This document shows positions 1-9,823 of a stretch of 64,000 nt of DNA, one piece after another (the first letter of the stretch is position 1; each line of letters opens with the position of its first letter). The stretch is from NCBI RefSeq assembly GCF_014117425.1, contig NZ_CP059725.1:1364001-1428000 (forward strand), given 5' to 3'. The notes beneath the pieces are model-generated. The model was not told the origin of the DNA. It worked only from the letters and a program-made list of their open reading frames with translations, and made no database searches. The translations under genes were made by a program, and so were the position numbers. The stretch comes from Bartonella sp. HY038 (GTDB lineage Bacteria; Pseudomonadota; Alphaproteobacteria; Rhizobiales; Rhizobiaceae).

Positions 1-29
1 AGCTTAAAAGTTAAATTCGTTATCGGGTA

Positions 30-66
30 GGCACCCTCAAAATGCGGGGGGGGGATTGAGGGTGCC
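30..66. terminator. Hairpin downstream of the nitrate reductase operon
   Basis: A perfect 11-bp inverted repeat (GGCACCCTCAA at 30-40 and TTGAGGGTGCC at 56-66) encloses a loop containing a run of nine G. It lies about 100 bp past the narI stop codon. Neither strand has a good U-tract after the stem, so it may be a weak terminator of the nar operon, an end of a gene outside the window, or an mRNA-stabilising hairpin. Positions 67-162 show nothing else recognisable. Confidence 0.45.
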
Positions 67-162
67 AAAGCTATTAAACTTCTAAAACCAATATGCAAAT
101 TTGGGAAGATTTGGTCGGGGACCCCTTAACGGGTGTATGGGAGGTAAAGGATCCCCTAACTG

Positions 163-882
163 TTATTCTGCGGGTTCACGCACCATAGGTGCATTTTTTT
201 CAGCCTTACGCACAATTTGATACCCTGGACGCCAAATATAACGGACAGGAACGCTCAACATATGAACAAGACGAGTGAATGGGAAAACCAGAAGAATAGT
301 AAGTCCAAGGAAAATATGCAGTTTGAATACAGCCGCTGTATCAATAATATAGCTTGATGCAGCAATGTTGAATGTAAAGATTCCTTGAGCCCAATTCATG
401 AATTTCACCATTTCATGACCATCAAGATGTCCAAGTGATAATGGAATGGTTAGAAGACCAAGCATCAATTGAATCCAAAGTAAAATGATAATCATCGTAT
501 CAGAAAAACTTGAATTGGCACGAACACGGGCATCAAACAAGCGGCGGTGAACAAGTAATGTTGCACCAACAATACCCATAGTACCAGCAACACCGCCAAG
601 ACAAATAGCTAGTAATTGCTTAAATGTATGGCTAATTCCTAATGCATCAAAAAGCGCAAGAGGTGTAAGAAGACCAACAAGATGGCCGCCAAAAATCAAC
701 AATACACCGACATGGAATAAAACAGAACCCCAGATAAGCTGTTTGCGTCTTAATAATTGGCTTGATCCTGAACGCCAAGTATAGGGATCAAGATCATAAC
801 GGGCAATACAGCCTAGGACCAAAACAGTGAGGGCAATATAGGGATAGATCCCAAATAAAAGTGTATTAATATACGAATACAT
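163..882 (-). CDS. narI: Respiratory nitrate reductase, gamma subunit (cytochrome b NarI)
   Basis: NarI is the membrane diheme b-type cytochrome that takes electrons from quinol and passes them to NarH and then NarG on the cytoplasmic side. The 239-residue product has about five hydrophobic segments, the usual NarI topology. Histidine-bearing helices suitable for heme ligation include the GVLLIFGGHLVG segment near residue 60 and the KLHIFLG segment near residue 190. Its length is normal for the family. The ATG at 882 follows a clear AAGGAGA ribosome site. It is the last gene of the nar operon, 11 bp after narJ. Assignment is firm from family resemblance and operon position. Confidence 0.95.
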   Translation of the reverse strand: MYSYINTLLFGIYPYIALTVLVLGCIARYDLDPYTWRSGSSQLLRRKQLIWGSVLFHVGVLLIFGGHLVGLLTPLALFDALGISHTFKQLLAICLGGVAGTMGIVGATLLVHRRLFDARVRANSSFSDTMIIILLWIQLMLGLLTIPLSLGHLDGHEMVKFMNWAQGIFTFNIAASSYIIDTAAVFKLHIFLGLTILLVFPFTRLVHMLSVPVRYIWRPGYQIVRKAEKNAPMVREPAE

Positions 883-893
883 GGGGGTTCTCC

Positions 894-1595
894 TTAATGT
901 TGGCTATGGGTCGCGTCGCGATTTGCCGCCCGCAGCCTTGTACGTAAACGATCTGGTCCACAGGCATTCTCACCTTGATTTGCACCAAATGTTACGGCTT
1001 CTTCTTCCCAGATGCGGTCAAGCGCTTCAAGGTCGTTTGGATCATCTTCTTCCATATTGCGAAGTTCATCTAGCAATGCCTTATCCGCACCACCATTTGA
1101 TAGGGCTTCCAATGCGGTAAATGCTGCAGCATAAGGAGAATTGCGTTTTTGTAAACGCTCGCCGATTGCTGTTACAATGTGCAGGATGTCGCTGATGGAT
1201 TGACGAGCTTCATCTGCGGTTCTTGTTGAAAGATATTCAAGGAACATGGGCAGATAGTCAGGTAATTCACTGGCATTAATTTCAAGACCAGCTTCTTCAT
1301 ACATGATTTTCAAATCAACCATCGCTTGTCCACGATCACGGCTTTCGCCGTGAACATGTTCAAAAAGATGTAATGAGAGTGAGCGTGTACGGTCAAACAA
1401 AGTGACATATTCTTCTTGGCTTTCAAAAATATCACGTTCACCAAGGGTTGCAATCAAGTGTTTGACCTTAGCTAATGTTTGCGCATCAAGCTCACTTGTC
1501 TCTTCTAACGTTGCGGCAAGAAGGCTTGCATCATGCTTTAGTGCTTCTTCAGGGTAAGCTAATAGAATGGATAGAATTTTAAGATCCGTATGCAT
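894..1595 (-). CDS. narJ: Nitrate reductase assembly chaperone NarJ
   Basis: NarJ is a cytoplasmic chaperone that binds apo-NarG and supports molybdenum cofactor and Fe-S insertion before NarGH docks on NarI; it is not part of the final enzyme. The 233-residue product is largely helical and starts with the typical LKILSILLAYPEE segment. Its C-terminal tail, rich in Arg, Ala and His, is not conserved in the family. Its ATG overlaps the narH stop by one base, suggesting translational coupling, and GGAGAG lies just upstream. Position between narH and narI is the canonical narGHJI order. Confidence 0.94.
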   Translation of the reverse strand: MHTDLKILSILLAYPEEALKHDASLLAATLEETSELDAQTLAKVKHLIATLGERDIFESQEEYVTLFDRTRSLSLHLFEHVHGESRDRGQAMVDLKIMYEEAGLEINASELPDYLPMFLEYLSTRTADEARQSISDILHIVTAIGERLQKRNSPYAAAFTALEALSNGGADKALLDELRNMEEDDPNDLEALDRIWEEEAVTFGANQGENACGPDRLRTRLRAANRDATHSQH

Positions 1596-3130
1596 TATGC
1601 GCTCTCCTTCAACATTCCGCTTGCTGTATGGTGGCGAGGTTTTTTGCTACCAAAAAGCTCAGCAGTAGAACTACTACCTGAACAACCATTACCAAATGAA
1701 AAGCCGCAAGATCCGCGCATTTCATAGGCATCTTCACTGACTTCGCGATGGGCTGTTGGCACCACAAAGCGGTCTTCATAATTAGCAATCGCCATGACAT
1801 GATACATGTGTTCAATCATTTCGCGGTCCATGCCAACTTTTTCAGGAATTGATGGATCAATCACCCCATCAACCGTTTTTGCACGCATATAAGCACGCAT
1901 GGCTAGCATACGTTCAAGAGCGGAAATAACTGGCTCTTCCTTACCTGCGGTCAAAAGATTGGCTAGATATTTAACCGGAATACGCAATGAGCGAACATTT
2001 GGAATAAAATCATCCATTTCAATTTTACCAGCTTCAGCTGCTGACTGCAGTGGTGAAAGTGGTGGAATATACCAAACCATTGGCAAGGTGCGATATTCTG
2101 GATGAAGTGGGAATGCCACTTTCCATTCCATTGCCATCTTATAAACGGGTGAATTCTTTGCAGCGTCCAACCATTCTTCAGAAATACCATCCTTGCGAGC
2201 CTGATCAATTACAGCTGGATCATTCGGATCCAAGAACATCTTCAATTGTTCTTCGTACAGATCTTCTTCGCTCATAGTGCTAGCTGCATCAGAAATCTTG
2301 TCGGCATCATAAAGAATAACACCAAGATAACGAATACGTCCAACGCAGGTTTCAGAGCAAACTGTTGGCTGACCACTTTCAATACGTGGATAGCAGAAAA
2401 TGCATTTTTCTGATTTACCAGAAGACCAGTTATAATAAATCTTCTTATAAGGGCAGCCAGAAACACACATGCGCCAACCACGGCACTTATCTTGATCGAT
2501 TAAAACGATACCATCATTGTCGCGCTTATAAATAGCGCCTGATGGGCATGATGCAACGCAAGCAGGATTGAGGCAATGTTCGCAAAGGCGTGGCAAATAC
2601 ATCATGAATGTATTTTCAAATTGTCCATAAATGTCTTTTTGAACGCCGTTAAAGTTATAATCCTTTGAGCGCTTTTCAAATTCGCCACCAAGAATTTCTT
2701 CCCAGTTTGGACCCCATTCAATTTTTTCCATGCGCTGTCCGCTAATTTTTGAGCGCGGACGAGCAACTGGCATTGCTTTGCTTTCCTTAGCGGTTTGCAA
2801 ATGCTCATAGTCAAAATCAAATGGTTCATAATAATCATCGATTTCAGGTAGGTCAGGATTGGCAAAAATCTTTGCTAATACCCGCCATTTTGAACCGATT
2901 TTAGGTTCTAACTTACCGTTAGACTTTCTAACCCAGCCGCCATTCCAACGTTTTTGGTTTTCCCAATCCTTAGGAAAACCAATGCCTGGCTTTGATTCAA
3001 CATTGTTAAACCAAGCATATTCTACGCCTTCACGATTTGTCCAAACGTTTTTACATGTCACCGAACAGGTGTGACAGCCGATACATTTGTCCAAATTGAG
3101 GACCATACCTATTTGTGCGCGGACCTTCAT
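1595..3130 (-). CDS. narH: Respiratory nitrate reductase, beta subunit (iron-sulfur protein NarH)
   Basis: NarH carries the four iron-sulfur clusters linking the NarI hemes to NarG. All four cysteine groups are visible in the 511-residue product: CIGCHTCSVTC near residue 16, CEHCLNPACVASCP near 183, CRGWRMCVSGCP near 216, and CIFCYPRI with a later CSETC near 243-262. In the third group a Trp replaces one Cys; this is the normal NarH feature that gives a [3Fe-4S] cluster, so it is not a defect. The start overlaps the narG stop by four bases (ATGA). Length is normal for NarH. Confidence 0.97.
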   Translation of the reverse strand: MKVRAQIGMVLNLDKCIGCHTCSVTCKNVWTNREGVEYAWFNNVESKPGIGFPKDWENQKRWNGGWVRKSNGKLEPKIGSKWRVLAKIFANPDLPEIDDYYEPFDFDYEHLQTAKESKAMPVARPRSKISGQRMEKIEWGPNWEEILGGEFEKRSKDYNFNGVQKDIYGQFENTFMMYLPRLCEHCLNPACVASCPSGAIYKRDNDGIVLIDQDKCRGWRMCVSGCPYKKIYYNWSSGKSEKCIFCYPRIESGQPTVCSETCVGRIRYLGVILYDADKISDAASTMSEEDLYEEQLKMFLDPNDPAVIDQARKDGISEEWLDAAKNSPVYKMAMEWKVAFPLHPEYRTLPMVWYIPPLSPLQSAAEAGKIEMDDFIPNVRSLRIPVKYLANLLTAGKEEPVISALERMLAMRAYMRAKTVDGVIDPSIPEKVGMDREMIEHMYHVMAIANYEDRFVVPTAHREVSEDAYEMRGSCGFSFGNGCSGSSSTAELFGSKKPRHHTASGMLKESA

Positions 3131-6100
3131 TGTGCCGCCTCCTTTGCTGCATGTTCGGGTAATTCATCATCTAACCAATCAACTTTTGCCAATTTGCGAA
3201 CGACAACGAATTCATCTCGGTTGGCACCAACTGTGCCGTAATAGTTAAAGCCATAAGAAAGTTGAGCATAGCCACCAATCATATGGGTTGGTTTAGTAAT
3301 AACGCGGGTAACCGAGTTATGGATGCCGCCACGTTGGCCAGTTAATGGTGAGCCAGGGACGTTAACAATTTTTTCTTGCGCATGGTACATGAACATTGTT
3401 CCGTCTTTCATGCGTTGTGAAACAACTGCACGGGCAACCAAGGCACCATTGCTGTTATAAACTTCAACCCAGTCATTATCGATAATGCCTGCACGTTTAG
3501 CATCTGGCTCTGAAATCCAGACAACGGGGCCACCACGGTTAAGCGTAAGCATAAGCAAGTTATCAGAATAGGTTGAATGGATACCCCATTTTTGGTGAGG
3601 TGTGATGAAGTTCAAGACAAGATGTGGCTGCCCATCGGCTTTAGCTTGCAATGCAGGTGTTACAGTTTTGGTATCAATTGGAGGACGGTAAACGCAGAAG
3701 GCTTCACCAAATGCCCGCATCCATAAATGATCCTGATAAAGTTGTTGACGGCCACTAATTGTACGCCAAGGAATAAGCTCATGAACATTGGTATAGCAAG
3801 CATTGTAGCAAACTTCTTCAGATTCCAATCCTGACCATGTAGGTGAGGAAATGATCTTACGCGGTTGGGCAACAATATCACGATAGCGAATTTTTTCATC
3901 TTCTTTTGGGATAGCAAGATGGGTATGGTCGCGACCAGTAATTTTACTTAAAGCAGACCATGCTTTAACTGCAACTTCACCATTTGTTTCCGGCGCAAGA
4001 GACAATACAACTTCTGTTGCATCAATATCACTTTCAATCTTAGGCATACCTTTAGTTACGCCTTCTTCTTCAACAACACCGTTAAGTTTTGCGAGGAAGT
4101 CAACTTCATGATCAGTATTCCAGGCAATACCCTTACCGCCATTACCAATATTTTTAAGTAATGGTCCAAGAGCAGTAAAGCGCTTATAAAGATTTGGATA
4201 GTCGCGTTCTACAACAGCCACTGTTGGCATTGTCTTACCAGGGATTGGTTCGATTTCGCCTCTTTTCCAATCTTTAACATCAAATGGCTGTGCAAGTTCA
4301 TTTGGAGTATCATGCAAAGTTGGTACAAGAACAACGTCTTTTTCAACACCAAGGACTTCAGGAGCAATTTCAGAAAAGCGCTTTGCAATGCCTTTAAAGA
4401 TTTCCCAGTCGCTACGTGCTTCCCATGCAGGGTCGGCAGCACTTGATAAAGGATGGATGAAAGGATGCATATCCGAGGTGTTAAGGTCGTTCTTTTCATA
4501 CCATGTTGCGGTAGGCAAGACGATGTCAGAATATACACAAGTTGTGGACATACGGAAATCGAGCGTTACCAAAAGATCTAGTTTACCTTCTGGAGCTTCA
4601 TCATGCCAAACAGCCTCAACCGAGCCGGCACGACCTTCTTCACCCAAATCTTTGCCAAGTACACCATTTGAAGTGCCTAGCAAATGCTTGAGGAAATATT
4701 CATGTCCCTTACCTGATGAACCAAGCAGATTTGAGCGCCAAACAAACATATTGCGTGGCCAATTTACTTCCGCATCTGGATCTTCACATGACATTTTCAA
4801 TTTGCCTGATTTTAGGCTTTGCGCCACAAAATCCTTAGGCTCCATGCCAGCTTCTTGAGCTTGTTTTGCAAGATCAAGTGGATTGGTTTCAAGCTGCGGT
4901 GCAGATGGCAACCAACCCATGCGCTCAGCTCTGATATTATAATCAATTAATGAGCCTTCCCATGGACCTTCAGGCGCAGTAGGTGAAAGCAAATCGCTTA
5001 CCTTAACTGTTTCATAACGCCATTGATCGGTGTGGGCATAGAAGAATGAAGTTGAATTCATGTGACGTGGTGGGCGTGCCCAGTCAAGACCAAATGCAAG
5101 AGGTGTCCAACCGGTTTGCGGACGGAGCTTTTCTTGTCCAACATAGTGGCTCCAGCCACCACCAGATTGACCGATACAACCACACATAATCAGCATATTA
5201 ATAATGCCGCGGTAGTTCATGTCCATATGGTACCAGTGATTCAAGCCAGCGCCAAGAATAACCATTGAGCGACCATTGGTCTTTTCAGCATTACGCGCAA
5301 ATTCACGAGCAACAGAAATAATATTTGCACGTGGTACGCCAGTAATTTTTTCGGCCCAAGCTGGGGTGTAAGGAATGTTTTCATCATAGCTTGTGGCACA
5401 GTTAGGATCTTTGAAACCGCGTTCAAGACCATAATTAGCAACAAACAAGTCAAAGACTGTCGCAACCATGACTTCCCCTTCAGGAAGTTTCAATTTGCGG
5501 GCAGGGACCTTGCGTGTAAGTACGCTATCGTGGTCTGTTCCTTCAAAATAATCATGTTCCTTATTGCCAAAATAAGGGAAATCAACATCGGCAACGGCAT
5601 CATGGTCACCTTCAAGCATAAAGCTCATTTCCAAAGTGATGTCGCGACCCTTGCTATCTTTTTGTTCAAGGTTCCATTTGCCATCTTCACCCCAACGGAA
5701 ACCGGCAGAGCCAGTAGGTGCAACATATTCGCCAGTTAAACTATCAACCGCAATTGTTTTCCATTCTGGGTTATTGTCTTCACCGAGGTTTTTATCAAAA
5801 TCTGAAGCGCGCAATAGACGATCAGGAATATAATGACCATTTTTACCAGTGAGGCGAACAAGCATTGGCATGTCGGTATAACGACGGCAATAATCATCAA
5901 AATATTCAGCTTGGCGGTCAAGATGGAATTCACGCAAAATAACGTGACCAAATGCCATTGAAAGGGCGGCATCAGTACCTTGTTTTGGATGAAGCCACAT
6001 ATCAGCAAATTTGGCTGCTTCAGAATAGTCTGGACAAACGACAACTGATTTCGCGCCCTTATAACGAGCTTCGCTATAAAAATGTGCGTCCGGTGTACGC

Positions 6101-6876
6101 GTTTGTGGAACGTTAGAACCCCAAAGCATCAAGAAGCCAGCATTATACCAATCAGCAGATTCAGGAACGTCGGTTTGTTCGCCCCATGTCATTGGTGATG
6201 CTGGTGGCAAATCACAATACCAGTCATAGAAAGACATGCAAGTACCGCCAAGCAATGACAAATAACGTGCACCAGCAGCATATGAGATCATTGACATTGC
6301 AGGAATTGGCGAGAAACCAATAACGCGATCTGGACCGTATTTGCGCACAGTGTAAGCATTTGCAGCTGCAATAATCTCGTTCATTTCTGCCCAAGTTGCA
6401 CGGACAAATCCACCAAGACCACGTACTTTTTGATATTCACGACGCTTTTCAGGATTTTCCTGAATGGCAGCCCATGCACCAACAGGTGTTTTAAGAACGC
6501 GTTCAGTGCGCCAAAGTTTTAAAAGGCGTGCTCGAATAAGTGGGTATTTAACGCGGTTTGCTGAATACATATACCAGCTATAGCTTGCGCCGCGCGGACA
6601 ACCGCGTGGTTCATGGTTTGGAAGATCAGGCCGAGTACGTGGGTAATCGGTTTGTTGGGTTTCCCAAGTAACGATACCGCCTTTTACATAGATTTTCCAT
6701 GAACATGAACCCGTGCAATTTACACCATGGGTTGAGCGAACGATTTTGTCATACTGCCAACGCTTACGATAGCTATCTTCCCAGCTGCGGTCTTCATCGG
6801 TAGTAATACCGTGGCCTTGGGAGAATTTTTCGCGCTTATGGGCAAGAAAGTTGAGACGATCGAGTAAATTACTCAT
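3127..6876 (-). CDS. narG: Respiratory nitrate reductase, alpha subunit (molybdopterin NarG)
   Basis: NarG is the catalytic subunit that reduces nitrate to nitrite at a bis-MGD molybdenum centre on the cytoplasmic face of the membrane. The 1249-residue product is full length. The FS0 cluster ligands are present in the NarG pattern: His50, Cys54, Cys58 and Cys93. The segment CDLPPASPMTWGEQTDVPES near residue 220 contains the Asp that ligates molybdenum in the E. coli enzyme. There is no Tat signal, as expected for a cytoplasmic Nar rather than a periplasmic Nap. The start overlaps the end of narK2 by four bases, and an AGGAGA site lies upstream. Confidence 0.98.
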   Translation of the reverse strand: MSNLLDRLNFLAHKREKFSQGHGITTDEDRSWEDSYRKRWQYDKIVRSTHGVNCTGSCSWKIYVKGGIVTWETQQTDYPRTRPDLPNHEPRGCPRGASYSWYMYSANRVKYPLIRARLLKLWRTERVLKTPVGAWAAIQENPEKRREYQKVRGLGGFVRATWAEMNEIIAAANAYTVRKYGPDRVIGFSPIPAMSMISYAAGARYLSLLGGTCMSFYDWYCDLPPASPMTWGEQTDVPESADWYNAGFLMLWGSNVPQTRTPDAHFYSEARYKGAKSVVVCPDYSEAAKFADMWLHPKQGTDAALSMAFGHVILREFHLDRQAEYFDDYCRRYTDMPMLVRLTGKNGHYIPDRLLRASDFDKNLGEDNNPEWKTIAVDSLTGEYVAPTGSAGFRWGEDGKWNLEQKDSKGRDITLEMSFMLEGDHDAVADVDFPYFGNKEHDYFEGTDHDSVLTRKVPARKLKLPEGEVMVATVFDLFVANYGLERGFKDPNCATSYDENIPYTPAWAEKITGVPRANIISVAREFARNAEKTNGRSMVILGAGLNHWYHMDMNYRGIINMLIMCGCIGQSGGGWSHYVGQEKLRPQTGWTPLAFGLDWARPPRHMNSTSFFYAHTDQWRYETVKVSDLLSPTAPEGPWEGSLIDYNIRAERMGWLPSAPQLETNPLDLAKQAQEAGMEPKDFVAQSLKSGKLKMSCEDPDAEVNWPRNMFVWRSNLLGSSGKGHEYFLKHLLGTSNGVLGKDLGEEGRAGSVEAVWHDEAPEGKLDLLVTLDFRMSTTCVYSDIVLPTATWYEKNDLNTSDMHPFIHPLSSAADPAWEARSDWEIFKGIAKRFSEIAPEVLGVEKDVVLVPTLHDTPNELAQPFDVKDWKRGEIEPIPGKTMPTVAVVERDYPNLYKRFTALGPLLKNIGNGGKGIAWNTDHEVDFLAKLNGVVEEEGVTKGMPKIESDIDATEVVLSLAPETNGEVAVKAWSALSKITGRDHTHLAIPKEDEKIRYRDIVAQPRKIISSPTWSGLESEEVCYNACYTNVHELIPWRTISGRQQLYQDHLWMRAFGEAFCVYRPPIDTKTVTPALQAKADGQPHLVLNFITPHQKWGIHSTYSDNLLMLTLNRGGPVVWISEPDAKRAGIIDNDWVEVYNSNGALVARAVVSQRMKDGTMFMYHAQEKIVNVPGSPLTGQRGGIHNSVTRVITKPTHMIGGYAQLSYGFNYYGTVGANRDEFVVVRKLAKVDWLDDELPEHAAKEAAQ

Positions 6877-8312
6877 TTGTTTTGGTCTCCTGTCGATTGG
6901 ATACGCTTTGCGCGTTGACCTTCAATGTGTAGAATTGCGCCCTTACGGGTGTAGCAAAACCAAGTAATAAAAAGGCAGATGAGGTAGAAAATTAGGAAGC
7001 CGAATAGAGCTGCTTGTGGACCACCATAATAAAGCTTTGAAGCATTAAAGCTGATTGGAATGATAAAGAAAGCATAAGCAGCGATTGCGGCAGTAAAGCC
7101 TGTGATTGCAGCAGATTCACGCTCTGTTTGATGGCGTTTTTGTTCAGTTGTTGCATTTGGCATAGTGTTATCAATAACGCGGCTCATAATTGCTGGGATC
7201 ATTTGGAATGTAGATGCATTACCAACACCTGTTGCAAAGAACAGCACCATGAATGAGGTAAAGAAGCCACCAAAAGCAATTGGATTTTCAGGATTTGCTA
7301 CAAAATAGAGTGCAGCAAGAAGAGCAGCCATCATAATGATGAAAGAAATCAATGTCACACGGCCACCGCCAACGCGATCACTCAAGCCACCAGAACCAGC
7401 ACGTGCAAGAGCTGAAATTAATGGCCCTAAGAAAACATAATTTAGAACATTTACTTCAGGGAAAGTAACTTTCATCAAAAGAGGAAATGCAGCAGCAAAA
7501 CCGATAAACGAACCAAATGTACCCATGTAAAGAACGCACATTAACCAGTTGTCTTTGCGCTTAAAAATAATTGCCTGATCAGCGAATGAAGCTTTAGCAT
7601 CAGCAATATCATTCATACCAAACCAGCTAGCAATCGTACAAATAATGATGAAAGGCACAAAGACAAAGGCACCGTTTTGTAACCAGATTGATGATGTTGC
7701 ACCATTAGCTTGGGTGATTGTCTGTGGGTTGCCGCCGAGCCAGCCAAAAACGCTAGTGGCGATAACAAGAGGAACAACCAATTGAACAACTGATACACCA
7801 AGGTTACCAATGCCAGCATTTAAGCCCATTGCTTTACCTTTTTCGCTCTTTGGGTAGAAAAAGGAAATATTAGCCATTGATGATGAGAAGTTACCGCCAC
7901 CAAAGCCACAAAGCAATGAAAGTGCAACCATAACCCAATAAGGGGTTTCTGGGTTTTGCACGGCAAAACCAATACCAATTGCAGGAATTAAAAGCGATGC
8001 AGTGGTAAGAGCTGTCCAACGACGGCCACCGAAAATGGGTACCATAAACGAATAGAAAATGCGAAGAGTACCACCTGAAAGACCGGGAAGAGCCGCAAGC
8101 CAGAACAATTGCGTTGCTGTATAATTAAAACCAGCTTTAGGCAGTTCTGATACTGTTACGGACCAAACTTGCCAAATAGCAAAAGCTAAAAGAAGTGCAG
8201 GAATTGAGATCCAAAGATTTTTATTAGCTATTGCTTTACCAGTCCGTTGCCAGAATGACGCATCTTCAGGGTTCCAAGTAGTTAGAACGTATTTATTATT
8301 AGGATTAGACAT
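6873..8312 (-). CDS. Nitrate/nitrite transporter, NarK2 type (MFS)
   Basis: A 12-segment major facilitator of the nitrate/nitrite porter family (479 residues). Family motifs include the glycine-rich segments LPGLSGGTLRIFYSF near residue 95 and GFGGGNFSSSMANISFFYPK near residue 145. The second carries the nitrate-porter signature, and the Arg in the first corresponds to the substrate-binding Arg of NarK. Paralogues of this branch usually exchange nitrate for nitrite, in effect removing the toxic product. It is coupled to the neighbouring porter by a TAATG stop/start overlap and to narG by an ATGA overlap, so it belongs to the nar operon. The exchange role is inferred from family placement only. 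Confidence 0.88.
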   Translation of the reverse strand: MSNPNNKYVLTTWNPEDASFWQRTGKAIANKNLWISIPALLLAFAIWQVWSVTVSELPKAGFNYTATQLFWLAALPGLSGGTLRIFYSFMVPIFGGRRWTALTTASLLIPAIGIGFAVQNPETPYWVMVALSLLCGFGGGNFSSSMANISFFYPKSEKGKAMGLNAGIGNLGVSVVQLVVPLVIATSVFGWLGGNPQTITQANGATSSIWLQNGAFVFVPFIIICTIASWFGMNDIADAKASFADQAIIFKRKDNWLMCVLYMGTFGSFIGFAAAFPLLMKVTFPEVNVLNYVFLGPLISALARAGSGGLSDRVGGGRVTLISFIIMMAALLAALYFVANPENPIAFGGFFTSFMVLFFATGVGNASTFQMIPAIMSRVIDNTMPNATTEQKRHQTERESAAITGFTAAIAAYAFFIIPISFNASKLYYGGPQAALFGFLIFYLICLFITWFCYTRKGAILHIEGQRAKRIQSTGDQNK

Positions 8313-9616
8313 TAGCGTAGCTCCGGAAATTCGGCAAGGGTCTCACCCATTTCGGCAAGGCGTTGTTGTTCCATGCGGCGAATTGAAAAGTGCATCCAAA
8401 GGAGGGAAACGGCGGCAATTGCGAAAAGCACCATAAAACAAGTGGTATAGACGCCGGTAATTTCAAGAATCTTTCCAAATATGATAGGAAGGATAAAGCC
8501 GCCAAGACCACCAATCATACCGACAAGACCACCAACAGCACCGACATTTTCAGGGAAATAAACCGGAATATGCTTATAAACTGCGGCCTTTCCAAGTGCC
8601 ATGGCAAAGCCAAGGATAAACACAATAATGGTAAAGGTAATGTAACCTGTTGCCATATGGAACGAGATTGGACCATTTATGCTTTCAATAGTATATTGTG
8701 TTGGTGGGTAGCAAAGGAAAAAGGATGTGATAACCGATACAGTAAGCGTCCAATACATCACCTTACGAGCGCCAAGAGTATCAGAAAGATAACCACCATA
8801 AATACGGAACAAGCTGGCAGGGATTGAGAAAAATGCAGCAACAATACCTGCGGTTCTTAAATCAAACGCATAAACATTCATAAGATATTTAGGAAGCCAT
8901 GCTGCAAGGGCGATAAAGCCACCAAAAACAAAGAAATAATACAGTGAAAAGCGCCATACTTGCAATTTGGCGAGCGGGGAAAGCTCTAGCCAGCTGCTAT
9001 TAGGCTTTTGACCACTTTTACGTTGTGCAACAAGTGTAGGATCGTCTTTGGTGAAGACAAAGAATACAATACCCGTCACAGCAAGGGCTATGGCCCAAAC
9101 AATCGCCACCGCATGCCAGCCACCGCCAATATTGGAAACAGTTGGCGCAAAAAGCTTTGTAACTGCTGCACCAACATTGCCAGCGCCGAAAATACCAAGT
9201 GCGAGACCAAGGCGCGGGCTACCTTTAAACCAGCGAGCAACATAAGCAACGCCAGAGGAGAAGGCGCCACCAGCAAGACCAATACCAAGAGCTGCTAGAA
9301 GCATTTGATTATAGGTTGTGGCAAAGGTCAGAAGATATGTAGCAATAGCAGCTAGAAGCATTGTTATAAGAGTAACAAGACGTCCACCATATTGTTCGGA
9401 CCAGATGCCGAGCGGAATACGAACGAGCGAACCGGTTAAAATTGGTGTACCAACTAAGAGTCCAAATTGGCTTTGGGATAAACCTAACTGGTCTTGGATC
9501 TGAACGCCGATAATTGCGAATATAGTCCAGATGGCGAAACAAATGGTAAAAGCAAAAGTGCTCAACCATAACGCGGAGTTTTGCCCAGCGGGGGCCTTTA
9601 TTTGTTTGTTTTCCAT
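8312..9616 (-). CDS. Nitrate transporter, NarK1 type (MFS)
   Basis: First gene of the nar operon and the second of two tandem nitrate porters. From the ATG at 9616 it gives 434 residues with about 12 membrane segments. Recognisable pieces are the GTPILTGSLVRIPLGIWSE region near residue 60 and GLAGGAFSSGVAYVARWF near residue 115. NarK1-type porters are mostly nitrate/proton symporters that start nitrate uptake. A TTG at 9631 in the same frame is a possible alternative start, but the ATG seems better, with GGAT upstream. In Paracoccus the two porters are fused into one protein; here they are separate genes sharing one base. FNR-type boxes lie 95-220 bp upstream. Confidence 0.86.
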   Translation of the reverse strand: MENKQIKAPAGQNSALWLSTFAFTICFAIWTIFAIIGVQIQDQLGLSQSQFGLLVGTPILTGSLVRIPLGIWSEQYGGRLVTLITMLLAAIATYLLTFATTYNQMLLAALGIGLAGGAFSSGVAYVARWFKGSPRLGLALGIFGAGNVGAAVTKLFAPTVSNIGGGWHAVAIVWAIALAVTGIVFFVFTKDDPTLVAQRKSGQKPNSSWLELSPLAKLQVWRFSLYYFFVFGGFIALAAWLPKYLMNVYAFDLRTAGIVAAFFSIPASLFRIYGGYLSDTLGARKVMYWTLTVSVITSFFLCYPPTQYTIESINGPISFHMATGYITFTIIVFILGFAMALGKAAVYKHIPVYFPENVGAVGGLVGMIGGLGGFILPIIFGKILEITGVYTTCFMVLFAIAAVSLLWMHFSIRRMEQQRLAEMGETLAEFPELR

Positions 9617-9710
9617 TTTTTTATCCAGCAAATTTAGTCTGGTTAAAACGCATCACGATAAAATTCGTTGCGTCGATGCTGGCAATATGAACTTAGAATA
9701 AATACAGTCG

Positions 9711-9724
9711 TTGATTTGAATCAA
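9711..9724 (-). promoter_or_regulatory. FNR/Dnr-type box of the nar operon promoter (proximal)
   Basis: TTGATTTGAATCAA is a perfect TTGAT-N4-ATCAA palindrome, the consensus of FNR, FnrL, Nnr and Dnr sites. Its centre is about 100 bp upstream of the narK1 ATG. With the usual -41.5 activating geometry the transcript would start near 9676, and the minus strand has an AT-rich -10-like stretch (CATATT) near 9681-9690. This suggests oxygen-limited activation of the whole operon. Which regulator binds cannot be told from the site. Confidence 0.85.
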
Positions 9725-9823
9725 TCTAAAGAAGGAAAGCTCTTTGAAAGCTATCAGATTGATTTACTTAGTTTTGTATATGAATAATGTTGCATATACG
9801 ATTGATTTTTATTATTTTTGCGA

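Noticed and set aside
2400..2480. Missing cysteine in the third Fe-S motif of NarH
   Set aside because: Trp at this place is the normal NarH feature that defines the [3Fe-4S] cluster.
4388..4858. 156-codon open frame antisense to narG
   Set aside because: It lies wholly inside narG, has no family resemblance and follows from the codon bias of the true gene on the other strand.
8390..8827. 145-codon open frame antisense to narK1
   Set aside because: Composition rich in Lys, Asn and Thr is a mirror of membrane-protein codons; no ribosome site or known motif.
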